This document shows, piece by piece, positions 34,875 through 48,139 of a stretch of 64,000 nt of DNA (position 1 is its first letter; each line of letters opens with the position of its first letter). Below the pieces are notes generated by a model, which was not told the origin of the DNA, ran no database searches, and worked only from the letters and a program-made list of their open reading frames with translations. This stretch comes from Archivesica marissinica (lineage: Eukaryota; Mollusca; Bivalvia; Venerida; Vesicomyidae): positions 38,501,515-38,565,514 of the forward strand of contig CM026391.1 of assembly GCA_014843695.1 (NCBI GenBank), written 5' to 3'. Made by a program: the position numbers and the translations under genes.

Positions 34875-35303
34875 CACTACAACAAACAATTGCCATATGA
34901 ACGCCTACTCAATTTCCGTACATGCACGAGCCGGTGGCATCTGATTCTGAAACGCTATTCTCCATTTTTTTTTCTTCTTTCTTTCTCCAATAAAATATCA
35001 TCATAGCCAATTGTGGTGATGTAATTGGATGATCAATTGCAACTGGTCATCCTGTTGCACAATCACCATCATATCTTAACATATACTTCAAAATTAGTAT
35101 CATTTTCTCACATTCTAAAATTAATGAGTTACTCAATATTTGACAGTAATTTTGTTGCTTAATTCTAACGGTATGTTTTGTAAATGATTCGTAGGAAAGA
35201 GGTAGCCATATAAGCAAGTTGCTTCCTCCTCAATCCTACATGTATTTTCTTATTGTGATAATTATACTATGTATATTCATTGAAATAAAATATGGTTTAA
35301 ACT
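32418..35303 (+). mobile_element. 5'-truncated non-LTR retrotransposon (LINE)
   Basis: Contains the reverse transcriptase frame (32418-34874) and about 430 bases of 3' UTR ending 'aatatggtttaaact'. The same terminal GTTTAAAC is found at the 3' end of the related fragment at 51298. Flanked by a 13-bp duplication (32405-32417, 35304-35316). An outer 17-bp direct repeat AAATTATTCCTGTTATA (32342-32358, 35445-35461) also brackets it. The open, undamaged frame indicates a recent insertion. Confidence 0.88.
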
Positions 35304-35316
35304 AAAATAAGTATTT

Positions 35317-36905
35317 GGGAAATTGCTTCCATTTTGCCTTAAATGTGATACACTTAGGCCTCTATATAAATTATATAGATTATGTGGAAACATTGTGTTC
35401 ATCCATATTTGATGATTGATTGAACAGGGGTTAAGTACAGCACAAAATTATTCCTGTTATAACGGTGAGCCATATTTCTTCCTCTTTACAGAGATACCAA
35501 ATAATGTATATTTGAACAATGTTCAGTTGCTTCCAATTGCGTTTGAAAATGACAACTATTTTAACGGCCGTGTCGATTTGCCCTGAAATATTCTAAGTCC
35601 GCAACAAATGTATCGGCTTTTATGTTTGAGCATATTATATGGACATAGGGAATCGGAAATACCAAATATATACAATTTAATGAAAATGTTGTACACCTAT
35701 TAATGAATATCATAATATAATTGGGGATTTTGTGTGTTTTACCTTTTTTCGACAATGTAGTTAAATTCCAATGTGACTACAATTACAGAAAATAAAATCT
35801 ACAGATTTAGTTTTTTCTGTATGTATATATTCTTTATTTCTGTCTCATCAATGTGCATTCATATAACTGATTTTGTAAAACATTTCTTAATTGCGCATTA
35901 GCGCTTTATTTCCATTTCAAATATTTTCGTTTTAGGCATTATTTAATTGTTCCTGGGTCTTAATAGTTTTCATCTTTATTAAAATCTCATCTCTGTACAT
36001 ATGTATATGACGGGAAAACATTAAGCATATAAAAACCTATAACATAAAGCAAAAAGAAAATAATTGTTACAATGGCTCAATTACGATAGGTAGTACGTGT
36101 CCCCTTTGGTGGTAGTCATGGTTCAATAATAATTAACGGGATTTTTCGACAAAACAAAAACTGTAATAATAACAAGGTGTTAGTTTAAACGTATTTGAGA
36201 GGTAAGCGGGTGAATGATGATGATGATTCCGTTTATTTACCCTCGCCGCCGGTAAACCCTGTTAAGCGGGTGAAAGTCCATTTTTCATCTTATAAAATCT
36301 TATAACAAGGTGTTAAATTACCAGTGTCGACCAATTTCCTGTAGAATACGACTTTGAAGCCATCGAAGTCCCTAGCTGGCCCCAATTCCACCGGAAACAG
36401 GGCCATAATTAACAAGGTGTCGTAGTATTGTGTCAATTTTGAAACTAATGGTGTCCTTGGCATATCACTCATTCGACTGTTTCACATTGCTTGTAATAAC
36501 AAATCTGGAGACTGTCACTATGTCTGAATATACATATCTCCGTAACAGAAATACTGAAAGGTTATTTGAATAATTATGATAGTCTCTTATAGCTCAGTTA
36601 TGAGCGGCAATATACTGATTTTATTGTGAACTGTATAACGTTGTATATATATGCTTATATGTTGATGAGACTTAAATGAATAAAAAATAAAGAATATACG
36701 CAATGTAGATGTGTATAACATAATGTTGACATATACTAAATACCTGACTTCTTAAAAGAAAATTAAATGAACTATTATATTAGAGCTTGTCCTCCGTGCT
36801 CGTAGCACTTGTATATAATAATATGTTATTCAATTGATTGATTGCTAGATATGATTATGTATACAATTTTATTTACATTACACTCCACAAAAAATCCTAA
36901 TCGTG
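35317..36905. other. intergenic, no gene seen
   Basis: AT-rich. A duplicated phrase 'ttaagcgggtgaa' lies at 36200-36270 and 'aacaaggtgt' recurs three times (36170-36425), suggesting a decayed dispersed repeat. A 60-codon minus frame (36290-36472) is not supported. Confidence 0.5.
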
Positions 36906-37095
36906 GTGTTTTATATTATTTGAAGCAAACTAATAACCATAACATATCAGTATTCATATGATCTTATTTGATGCATTTTATTACAGATCTTTATGCGATG
37001 AATCGCTGAATAATAATCTGGAATAAAATGATTTAATGACGATATGAAACTATTTATATTATAGTTATTAGTTTGCTCCAAATATTATAAAACAC
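36906..37095. mobile_element. foldback MITE, 190 bp
   Basis: 32-base inverted repeats (36906-36937 and 37064-37095, beginning GTGTTTTATATTATTTG) with 30 of 32 matching positions around a 126-base AT-rich centre. No target duplication is evident and the element has no coding capacity. Confidence 0.75.
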
Positions 37096-37665
37096 AAGGT
37101 GACCGTTTACAAATGTTGTTGGAGTATATGTATGCATGCATGTTTCTATGAAATGTACTTATGTATATATGTCTATTCAGTTCAACATTCTTGAATTAAG
37201 CACTGTAATGTTATGGTTATATATTTTAACGTCCATATTTATTATTATTAACCTTTAGACATTTTATCTATTAAGACCACCGCCGAAATACATTGTACTA
37301 TTTCATCCATGTTTAATCAACTGTTAGTTTTGACATATTTCAGATAAGATACTGTGTATGATTATTCCCAAATATAAAAATATCACCAATCAGACCCGGT
37401 ATATACAAAACATTTAGAGATAACCCATGAGATAATAGCTCTGATTACAAAATTACCCTCAACAACAGCGATATTTGTGATAAACGAAGCGTAAAAGTGG
37501 GTGCCAACTGACGCGTGACGACTGACCATTAATGTCTCGTCACTGATAATAAAGATATTTGGCAAAGTATTATCTACTAAGGGGATTAACTCAATTGTGA
37601 ATTGGTTGACTGCAGTATTTTACAGAGTAACTACACTTGCCCAATGATGATTATAGTTGCGTATG
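37096..37665. other. intergenic, no gene seen
   Basis: AT-rich sequence up to the second 45-bp array. Nothing recognisable. Confidence 0.5.
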
Positions 37666-39702
37666 CGACGTGCCGCCGCAACAACACATGCAACCACTCT
37701 ACCAGCGTGCCGACGTGCCGCCGCAACAACACATGCAACCACTCTACCAGCGTACCGACGTGCCGCCGCAACAACACATCCAACCACTCTACTAGCGTAC
37801 CGACGTGCCGCCGCAACAATACATCCACCCATTCTACCAGCGTACCGACGTGCCGCCGCAACAATACATGCAACCACTCTACCAGCGTACCGACGTGCCG
37901 CCGCAACAACACATCCAACCACTCTACCAGCGTGCCGACGTGCCGCCGCAACAACACATGCAACCACTCTACCAGCGTACCGACGTGCCGCCGCAACAAC
38001 ACTCTACCAGCGTACCGACGTGCCGCCGCAACAACACATGCAACCACTCTACCAGCGTGCCGACGTGCCGCCGCAACAACACATGCAACCACTCTACCAG
38101 CGTACCGACGTGCCGCCGCAACAACACTCTACCAGTGTACCGACGTGCCGCCGCAACAACACATCCAACCACTCTACCAGCGTGCCGTAAGCGTGCCGCC
38201 GCAACAATACATTCAACCACTCTACCAGCGTACCGACGTGCCGCCGCAACAATACATTCAACCACTCTACCAGCGTACCGACGTGCCGCCGCAACAACAC
38301 ATGCAACCACTCTACCAGCGTACCGTCGTGCCGCCGCAACAACACATCCAACCACTCTACCAGAGTACCGACGTGCCGCCGCAACAACACATCCAACCAC
38401 TCTACCAGCGTACCAACGTGCCGCCGCAACAACACATCCAACCACTCTACCAGCGTACCGACGTGCCGCCGCAACAATACATGCAACCACTCTACCAGCG
38501 TACCGACGTGCCGCCGCAACAATACATGCAACCACTCTACCAGCGTACCGACGTGCCACCGCGACAACACATCCAACCACTCTACCAGCGTACCGACGTG
38601 CCGCCGCAACAACACATGCAACCACTCTACCAGCGTACCGACGTGCCGCCGCAACAACACATTCAACCACTCTACCAGCGTACCGACGTGCCGCCGCAAC
38701 AACACTCTACCAGTGTCCGGTGGGTTTGGTGGTGGGTTGTGTGGTGGGACACATCCAACCACTCTACCAGCGTACCGACGTGCCGCCGCCGCAACAATAC
38801 ATTCAACCACTCTACCAGCGTGTCTACGTGCCGCTACAACAACACATGCAACCACTCTACCAGCGTACCGACGTGCCGCCGCAACAACACATGCAACCAC
38901 TCTACCAGCGTACCGACGTGCCGCCGCAACAACACATGCAACCACTCTACCAGCGTACCGACGTGCCGCCGCAACAACACATGCAACCACTCTACCAGCG
39001 TACCGACGTGCCGCCGCAACAACACATCCAACCACTCTACCAGCGTGCCGACGTGCCGCCGCAACAACACATCCAACCACTCTACCAGCGTGTCTACGTG
39101 CCGCCGCAACAACACATCCAACCACTCTACCAGCGTGCCGACGTGCCGCCGCAACAACACATCCAACCACTCTACCAGCGTACCGACGTGCCGCCGCAAC
39201 AACACATTCAACCACTCTACCAGCGTACCGACGTGCCGCCGCAACAACACATTCAACCACTCTACCAGCGTACCGACGTGCCGCCGCAACAACACATGCA
39301 GCCACTCTACCAGCGTACCGACGTGCCGCCGCAACAATACATGCAACCACTCTACCAGCGTACCGACGTGCCGCCGCAACAACACATTCAACCACTCTAC
39401 CAGCGTACCGACGTGCCGCCGCAACAACACATGCAACCACTCTACCAGCGTACCGACGTGCCGCCGCAACAACACATGCAACCACTCTACCAGCGTGCCG
39501 ACGTGCCGCCGCAACAACACATCCAACCACTCTACCAGCGTACCGACGTGCCGCCGCAACAATACATGCAACCACTCTACCAGCGTACCGATGTGCCGCC
39601 GCCGCAACAACACATGCAACCACTCTACCAGCGTACCGACGTGCCGCCGCAACAATACATGCAACCACTCTACCAGCGTACCGACGTGCCGCTGCAACAA
39701 CA
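37666..39702. repeat. 45-bp minisatellite, block 2 (about 45 copies)
   Basis: Same unit and variants as block 1 (27471-32178), including the 35-bp short units at about 38000, 38120 and 38700. It is separated from block 1 by 5.5 kb that includes the LINE. An intact stop-containing unit (ctactagcg) occurs near its left end, as at the right end of block 1 (32030). The two blocks may be one array split by insertion and rearrangement. Confidence 0.95.
38713..38750 (+). repeat. G-rich interruption inside the 45-bp array
   Basis: CCGGTGGGTTTGGTGGTGGG followed by TTGTGTGGTGGG replaces part of one unit. It has at least four GG/GGG tracts with short loops on the plus strand, so a G-quadruplex is possible, in an array whose plus strand is otherwise C-rich. 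It may be a template-switch scar. Confidence 0.7.
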
Positions 39703-39879
39703 TCCAAGCAAGATTGCACAAATTAACGCTGATAAAATGACGACCACAACGTGCATACGCTTACAGCCGCCACACTACACAAACAGGGCGATTATTAATT
39801 GTAATAGTATATAAGTCACTCCATGACAACACCAACATAACATAGTTTTTTAATGTCATGTTTAATAAAAACCCGATTG

Positions 39880-39910
39880 AAGATGCGAGGAAATGATCCA
39901 GCTGGCTTGC
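39880..39910 (+). mobile_element. SINE-C core fragment at the head of the 29-bp array
   Basis: 'aggaaatgatccagctggct+tgcgga' matches the SINE-C core at 15500-15530 (gaggaagtgatccagttggcttgcgg). The 29-bp satellite begins exactly where the SINE core would continue with 'ggttctaccc'. Confidence 0.7.
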
Positions 39911-42900
39911 GGAATATAGGTGATTATACCCGGGTATACGGAATATAGGTGGTTATACCCGGGTATGTGGAATATAGGTGGTTATACCCGGGTATGTGGA
40001 ATATAGGTGATTATACCCGGGTATACGGAATATAGGTGATTATACCCGGGTATGTGGAATATAGGTGGTTATACCCGGGTATACGGAATATAGGTGGTTA
40101 TACCCGGGTATACGGAATATAGGTGGTTATACCCGGGTATGTGGAATATAGGTGATTATACCCGGGTATACGGAATATAGGTGGTTATACCCGGGTATAC
40201 GGAATATAGGTGGTTATACCCGGGTATGTGGAATATAGGTGGTTATACCCGGGTATGTGGAATATAGGTGGTTATACCCGGGTATACGGAATATAGGTGA
40301 TTATACCCGGGTATACGGAATATAGGTGGTTATACCCGGGTATGTGGAATATAGGTGATTATACCCGGGTATACGGAATATAGGTGGTTATACCCGGGTA
40401 TACGGAATATAGGTGGTTATACCCGGGTATACGGAATATAGGTGGTTATACCCGGGTATACGGAATATAGGTGGTTATACCCGGGTATGCGGAATATAGG
40501 TGGTTATACCCGGGTATGTGGAATATAGGTGGTTATACCCGGGTATGTGGAATATAGGTGGTTATACCCGGGTATGTGGAATATAGGTGGTTATACCCGG
40601 GTATACGGAATATAGGTGGTTATACCCGGGTATACGGAATATAGGTGGTTATACCCGGGTATACGGAATATAGGTGATTATACCCGGGTATACGGAATAT
40701 AGGTGGTTATACCCGGGTATACGGAATATAGGTGGTTATACCCGGGTATACGGAATATAGGTGGTTATACCCGGGTATACGGAATATGGGGTTATACCCG
40801 GGTATACGGAATATAGGTGATTATACCCGGGTATACGGAATATAGGTGGTTATACCCGGGTATGTGGAATATAGGTGGTTATACCCGGGTATACGGAATA
40901 TAGGTGGTTATACCCGGGTATAGGGAATATAGGTGATTATACCCGGGTATACGGAATATAGGTGGTTATACCCGGGTATACGGAATATAGGTGGTTATAC
41001 CCGGGTATACGGAATATAGGTGGTTATACCCGGGTATACGGAATATAGGTGGTTATACCCGGGTATACGGAATATAGGTGGTTATACCCGGGTATACGGA
41101 ATATAGGTGGTTATACCCGGGTATACGGAATATAGGTGGTTATACCCGGGTATACGGAATATAGGTGGTTATACCCGGGTATGTGGAATATAGGTGGTTA
41201 TACCCGGGTATACGGAATATAGGTGGTTATACCCGGGTATACGGAATATAGGTGGTTATACCCGGGTATGTGGAATATAGGTGGTTATACCCGGGTATAC
41301 GGAATATAGGTGGTTATACCCGGGTATGTGGAATATAGGTGGTTATACCCGGGTATGTGGAATATAGGTGGTTATACCCGGGTATGTGGAATATAGGTGA
41401 TTATACCCGGGTATGTGGAATATAGGTGGTTATACCCGGGTATGTGGAATATAGGTGATTATACCCGGGTATACGGAATATAGGTGATTATACCCGGGTA
41501 TGTGGAATATAGGTGGTTATACCCGGGTATGTGGAATATAGGTGATTATACCCGGGTATACGGAATATAGGTGATTATACCCGGGTATACGGAATATAGG
41601 TGATTATACCCGGGTATGTGGAATATGGGTGGTTATACCCGGGTATGTGGAATATAGGTGATTATACCCGGGTATACGGAATATAGGTGATTATACCCGG
41701 GTATGTGGAATATAGGTGATTATACCCGGGTATGTGGAATATAGGTGATTATACCCGGGTATACGGAATATAGGTGATTATACCCGGGTATACGGAATAT
41801 AGGTGATTATACCCGGGTATACGGAATATAGGTGATTATACCCGGGTATGTGGAATATAGGTGATTATACCCGGGTATACGGAATATAGGTGATTATACC
41901 CGGGTATGTGGAATATAGGTGGTTATACCCGGGTATGTGGAATATAGGTGATTATACCCGGGTATACGGAATATAGGTGGTTATACCCGGGTATACGGAA
42001 TATAGGTGGTTATACCCGGGTATACGGAATATAGGTGATTATACCCGGGTATGTGGAATATAGGTGATTATACCCGGGTATACGGAATATAGGTGATTAT
42101 ACCCGGGTATACGGAATATAGGTGATTATACCCGGGTATACGGAATATAGGTGGTTATACCCGGGTATACGGAATATAGGTGGTTATACCCGGGTATACG
42201 GAATATAGGTGATTATACCCGGGTATGTGGAATATAGGTGATTATACCCGGGTATGTGGAATATAGGTGATTATACCCGGGTATACGGAATATAGGTGGT
42301 TATACCCGGGTATACGGAATATAGGTGGTTATACCGGGTATACGGAATATAGGTGGTTATACCGGGTATACGGAATATAGGTGGTTATCCGGGTATACGG
42401 AAATAGGTGGTTATACCCGGGTATACGGAATATAGGTGGTTATACCCGGGTATACGGAATATAGGTGGTTATACCCGGGTATGTGGAATATAGGTGGTTA
42501 TACCCGGGTATACGGAATATAGGTGGTTATACCCGGGTATACGGAATATAGGTGGTTATACCCGGGTATGTGGAATATAGGTGATTATACCCGGGTATAC
42601 GGAATATAGGTGGTTATACCCGGGTATACGGAATATAGGTGGTTATACCCGGGTATACGGAATATAGGTGGTTATACCCGGGTATACGGAATATAGGTGG
42701 TTATACCCGGGTATACGGAATATAGGTGGTTATACCCGGGTATACGGAATATAGGTGGTTATACCCGGGTATGTGGAATATAGGTGGTTATACCCGGGTA
42801 TACGGAATATAGGTGGTTATACCCGGGTATGTGGAATATAGGTGGTTATACCCGGGTATACGGAATATAGGTGGTTATACCGGGTATACGGAATATAGGT

Positions 42901-43864
42901 GGTTATACCCGGGTATATGGAATATAGGTGGTTATACCCGGGTATACGGAATATAGGTGATTATACCCGGGTATACGGAATATAGGTGGTTATACCCGGG
43001 TATGTGGAATATAGGTGGTTATACCCGGGTATGTGGAATATAGGTGATTATACCCGGGTATGTGGAATATAGGTGGTTATACCCGGGTATACGGAATATA
43101 GGTGATTATACCCGGGTATACGGAATATAGGTGATTATACCCGGGTATGTGGAATATAGGTGGTTATACCCGGGTATGTGGAATATAGGTGATTATACCC
43201 GGGTATACGGAATATAGGGATTATACCCGGGTATACGGAATATAGGTGATTATACCCGGGTATGTGGAATATGGGTGGTTATACCCGGGTATGTGGAATA
43301 TAGGTGGTTATACCCGGGTATACGGAATATAGGTGATTATACCCGGGTATGTGGAATATAGGTGTTATACCCGGGTATGTGGAATATAGGTGTTATACCC
43401 GGGTATACGGAATATAGGTGGTTATACCGGGTATACGGAATATAGGTGGTTATACCCGGGTATGTGGAATATAGGTGGTTATACCCGGGTATGTGGAATA
43501 TAGGTGGTTATACCCGGGTATGTGGAATATAGGTGGTTATACCCGGGTATGTGGAATATAGGTGGTTATACCCGGGTATGTGGAATATAGGTGGTTATAC
43601 CCGGGTATACGGAATATAGGTGGTTATACCCGGGTATACGGAATATAGGTGGTTATACCCGGGTATGTGGAATATAGGTTGTTATACGCGGGTATGTGGA
43701 ATATAGGTGATTATACCCGGGTATACGGAATATAGGTGATTATACCCGGGTATACGGAATATAGGTGGTTATACCCGGGTATACGGAATATAGGTGGTTA
43801 TACCCGGGTATGTGGAATATAGGTGATTATACCCGGGTATACGGAATATAGGTGGTTATACCCG
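39911..43864. repeat. 29-bp satellite, about 136 copies up to the gap
   Basis: Unit GGAATATAGGTGGTTATACC+CGGGTATAC, 29 bp. It varies mainly at ggtgg/ggtga and tatac/tatgt. Every TAC-type unit contains the perfect 14-bp palindrome TATACCCGGGTATA. A cluster of short units lies near 42330-42420. The array runs into the N gap, so the true length is unknown. Confidence 0.97.
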
Positions 43865-44864
43865 NNNNNNNNNNNNNNNNNNNNNNNNNNNNNNNNNNNN
43901 NNNNNNNNNNNNNNNNNNNNNNNNNNNNNNNNNNNNNNNNNNNNNNNNNNNNNNNNNNNNNNNNNNNNNNNNNNNNNNNNNNNNNNNNNNNNNNNNNNNN
44001 NNNNNNNNNNNNNNNNNNNNNNNNNNNNNNNNNNNNNNNNNNNNNNNNNNNNNNNNNNNNNNNNNNNNNNNNNNNNNNNNNNNNNNNNNNNNNNNNNNNN
44101 NNNNNNNNNNNNNNNNNNNNNNNNNNNNNNNNNNNNNNNNNNNNNNNNNNNNNNNNNNNNNNNNNNNNNNNNNNNNNNNNNNNNNNNNNNNNNNNNNNNN
44201 NNNNNNNNNNNNNNNNNNNNNNNNNNNNNNNNNNNNNNNNNNNNNNNNNNNNNNNNNNNNNNNNNNNNNNNNNNNNNNNNNNNNNNNNNNNNNNNNNNNN
44301 NNNNNNNNNNNNNNNNNNNNNNNNNNNNNNNNNNNNNNNNNNNNNNNNNNNNNNNNNNNNNNNNNNNNNNNNNNNNNNNNNNNNNNNNNNNNNNNNNNNN
44401 NNNNNNNNNNNNNNNNNNNNNNNNNNNNNNNNNNNNNNNNNNNNNNNNNNNNNNNNNNNNNNNNNNNNNNNNNNNNNNNNNNNNNNNNNNNNNNNNNNNN
44501 NNNNNNNNNNNNNNNNNNNNNNNNNNNNNNNNNNNNNNNNNNNNNNNNNNNNNNNNNNNNNNNNNNNNNNNNNNNNNNNNNNNNNNNNNNNNNNNNNNNN
44601 NNNNNNNNNNNNNNNNNNNNNNNNNNNNNNNNNNNNNNNNNNNNNNNNNNNNNNNNNNNNNNNNNNNNNNNNNNNNNNNNNNNNNNNNNNNNNNNNNNNN
44701 NNNNNNNNNNNNNNNNNNNNNNNNNNNNNNNNNNNNNNNNNNNNNNNNNNNNNNNNNNNNNNNNNNNNNNNNNNNNNNNNNNNNNNNNNNNNNNNNNNNN
44801 NNNNNNNNNNNNNNNNNNNNNNNNNNNNNNNNNNNNNNNNNNNNNNNNNNNNNNNNNNNNNNNN
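43865..44864. other. assembly gap of exactly 1000 N
   Basis: A round-number run of N marks a scaffold join of unknown size within or at the end of the 29-bp satellite. The sequence after it ('atcccggtgttactgg') is not satellite. Confidence 1.
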
Positions 44865-46440
44865 ATCCCGGTGTTACTGGTTTTCGACGACGTAGTATAT
44901 ATTATCTTTTATTCCTCCATTTCTGAAGAGTTACATACACTCATCAAGAAAGATACAAAAGTACAGAACATAATTATAAACACAACTATAGATCAGGTAC
45001 GAATTAGAATATACAAATAACATAACATACATACGTACAGATAATTAAGAATGAAAAAAAACAATACAATATCATAACCTTGGCCTAAGATCAAGGAAAG
45101 TGTCAATAGTTATTCTCGGGCTTAATAATAAATATACAACCATCTAAAACAACATAAGGATTCACGAAAGCGAAAATGGTACATTATGAAGTACATGGTG
45201 ATATAAATAGTATCGTTTTGTATCACATATATGAACACATTATTTTCGTTTATTTTATAATGCTATCGCATAAACTTGCTTAAGAAATGAAGCACTGGTG
45301 CACAGAAAGTCTGAATACTGTTCCGGATGTATTAATCTGGCAATGTCTTTGTCTATATGTCCTAGTAGATATTTCAAGAACGCAGGTCGTGATATATTTT
45401 TCATTAACATATATAAGTTATTAGAGAAATAGTCATGTACATGGTTCAGGTAAATGTTTCTGAGGTTATCTGATTTAACAGTATCGCATTCATAAACAAT
45501 GTGGAACAGTTCATCATATGTAATGGTGTTACAGTTTAAGCATGTGATAGGCCTACACACAGGTTTGCAGATTTGTTTTGCTGTAAAAGACATAAGTTCG
45601 ATGGTATTTGGTTTTTCAAGTGCTACACGCCACATGCTGGCGGGGATAAGTTCATCGTGGACGTCTCTGAATCTTGTAAATTCAACACGGGAAGCCATTC
45701 TCAGTGACCAGTTTGTCTGTTCGTAGTTTAAGACGGATTGTTTACATATTATCTTCCACCGTTGTTTCCCAGGAAACATATTATTTAACACAAATTCAGT
45801 CAGAAAACGTACTAAGCCGTATTTCTCAAGAACACAGGCGATATCAGACACAAAACCTCGATTGCGCGCTGTACTTTTGTTATTGTATTGATACAATCTG
45901 TAAATGAACAACTGCAGTGCAATGTCTGACGATTTTAGATGACACAGATAGCCTAAAAAGCTAAGCTTTTGTAAGTCTATATACGCTTCAATGGAGGTGA
46001 AGCCAAGTAGACCATTCACCATGTCAGAACGTGTTAGTTGTGGAAGATTCTGCAATCGTTTGAGGCAAAAATGGTGTGTTGCCTCAAGATGGCGCATGTC
46101 GGACTTTGTTATATGATTCCATAGTTCGCATCCGAAGAATGATCTTGGTAGAACAGTTGATGTATATAGTTTTGCCGCCGTTATTGGGTTTAAGCCGTTA
46201 GCGTGAATTCCAGAGTGTATGAAACTGAACAAAGTACTTCTAGCTGATTGTCGTATATCATCCACATTCGCTGGATTTTTTCTAGTCTTGTGCTGAACAA
46301 CACCAAGATGTTTGTATTGCTCAACTTCTTTAATGCAGGTAGTGTCGTAACACAATTTAATACTTTCCTTGCAATGACGTGGCTGATTGTGAACTAAGAC
46401 TGCGCATTTGGATGCCCCAAAATCTCGAAGAAAACCGATT
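44865..46440 (-). mobile_element. older LINE fragment with 3' UTR
   Basis: Minus-strand element. It has a truncated coding region from about 46440 to 45255, then a 3' UTR ending in 'aggaataaaagataatatat' near 44895. The 5' part, including the whole RT catalytic core, is missing. No clear target duplication is visible because the 3' end approaches the gap. Confidence 0.75.
45255..46440 (-). pseudogene. C-terminal fragment of a LINE reverse transcriptase protein
   Basis: The frame of 366 residues from the Met at 46355 reads through from about 46415 upstream (GASKCAVLVHN, the segment after the FADD box). It carries KHLGV (residues about 15-19) and a long LINE-type C-terminal region with a Cys-rich end (CLNC...YECD). 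It differs from the LINE at 32418 and belongs to another clade. The fragment is uninterrupted but cannot act alone because the polymerase motifs are absent. Confidence 0.75.
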
Positions 46441-47450
46441 GTTTACTTATTGAGAAAAATTGACAAAATAGCGGTACCTCATTCTCAGTAATCCGGAATG
46501 ACGTCACATGTTTTCGCCTAACTGTGGAAATTGCCTACAGCGCGAGCATTATTATGTAAGCAACAGTTTTTTTTAACAAAACAATATAAATAAGGAACAC
46601 TTACTTTAATAATAGGCTTAATTTATCATTTTCACTCAAAATTCATTTGTTGGAGAGCATTTTGTCTATATACTGTATCTAAAACACTAATTTAGTTTAT
46701 CTTAGACAAACACACGGGGCATAAGAAGTCGTCGCCCCTCCTAATTACTCTGACTGGGTGCAGAACCGTAACTGGACCCATCCATCGAACACATCACACG
46801 GTGCCTAACAGAGAATAACTAGGTTTACACAACCATGTATATCAGTTGGAGAACCTCTGTGAAAACACATGGACCTGAAGGCGAAAAACGGTGAAAATCG
46901 ATATTATGAATAAGGACCCCTTGTGTGTAATAACGGACATAACTCATAAACACGGAGCAGTGAGACTATAATGACATTTTTATTCGTAAATATATTGGCG
47001 TGGCAGACGATGCATATGTCATTTTGGAGAAAAAATTGCCAATTTCTTTAAAAAATGATATTTATATGGTGACATAAAACGGATATAGTGAAATTAGTGA
47101 AAACTGGGGTAGGTTTAAAGTTTTCACCGCTAATTTACCTTGTCTGATATATTATGATCAGTTAGAAATAGATTGGAAGTGCACAAGGTATGTTTATTTA
47201 TAATTCCGGTAACTGGAGCGTGAAATATTGCGTGATCTCTTGCGACTTGCTATTTCCACAGTTGGGCGAAAACCTGTTCTGGTCGAAAACTCTTCACGCC
47301 GGGATATGTGGAATCGATAAAAGATTGCACAAGCATGGTGCCTTCGCTTAAATAGTTTGGGAGTCTGAAAATAGTTCCAAGGATATTCATGCGCATAGAA
47401 ATTGTTATTTGGTCGTAGGTAAAAGGTTCAATCTTAATTTGATTAAACCA
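46441..47450. other. intergenic, possible TIR element
   Basis: A 21-base sequence TTTTCGCCTAACTGTGGAAA+T at 46512-46532 recurs inverted at about 47252-47272 with one mismatch, giving a 760-bp candidate element without a coding frame. No gene is supported. Confidence 0.45.
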
Positions 47451-48139
47451 AGTATTAACGTTAAGTAGATAACGTTCGTTGTCATACCTAGTTAATACAG
47501 ATTACATCATGTATGTATAGGATATATGCCGAAAACGATCCAATATGTAAAATATTGGACTGTGTAAGGCGCGTATCGCCGAAGACAGTACGAATAGTTT
47601 ACATATTGGATCCGTTTGAGGCTTATATCTTACTTAAAGCCCACACTTATATAACAAGATCCTATTAATTAAAATTGTTAATTTCGTACATGTACGCGTA
47701 TGATTTAATATAATACTCTGTCCTTTTGACAGTAGTCCAATAATAATAATAATAATGGACTGCAAGTACAAAGTTATGACGTCACGACAGTGTTTTAAAT
47801 GCTGATACACAGGCCCGTAGCCACATTGAGGCACATCGAGGCAGCTTCCTCGATTAAAATTTCCAAAGCAAAAACAAAAATTAAATAAATAAAATAAAAC
47901 AAATATCACTTTGCTCTATACAAATGTTGTTGACTTCAAGAGAACTGAAAGGTCAGTACATAATCATACGTCTAAACTCATTAAATCAGAAAACGCAGGG
48001 ACTCGCTTCTATACCCCAACACTTGTAAGGGGGGAGCATACGGCACCCATAGAACGCCTCGGTTGAAAGTTGCCCCTAGCTACGCTACTGATATATACCA
48101 CAGTAAATAGTGAAAACTCTGACATTAACTCTTCCTCCT

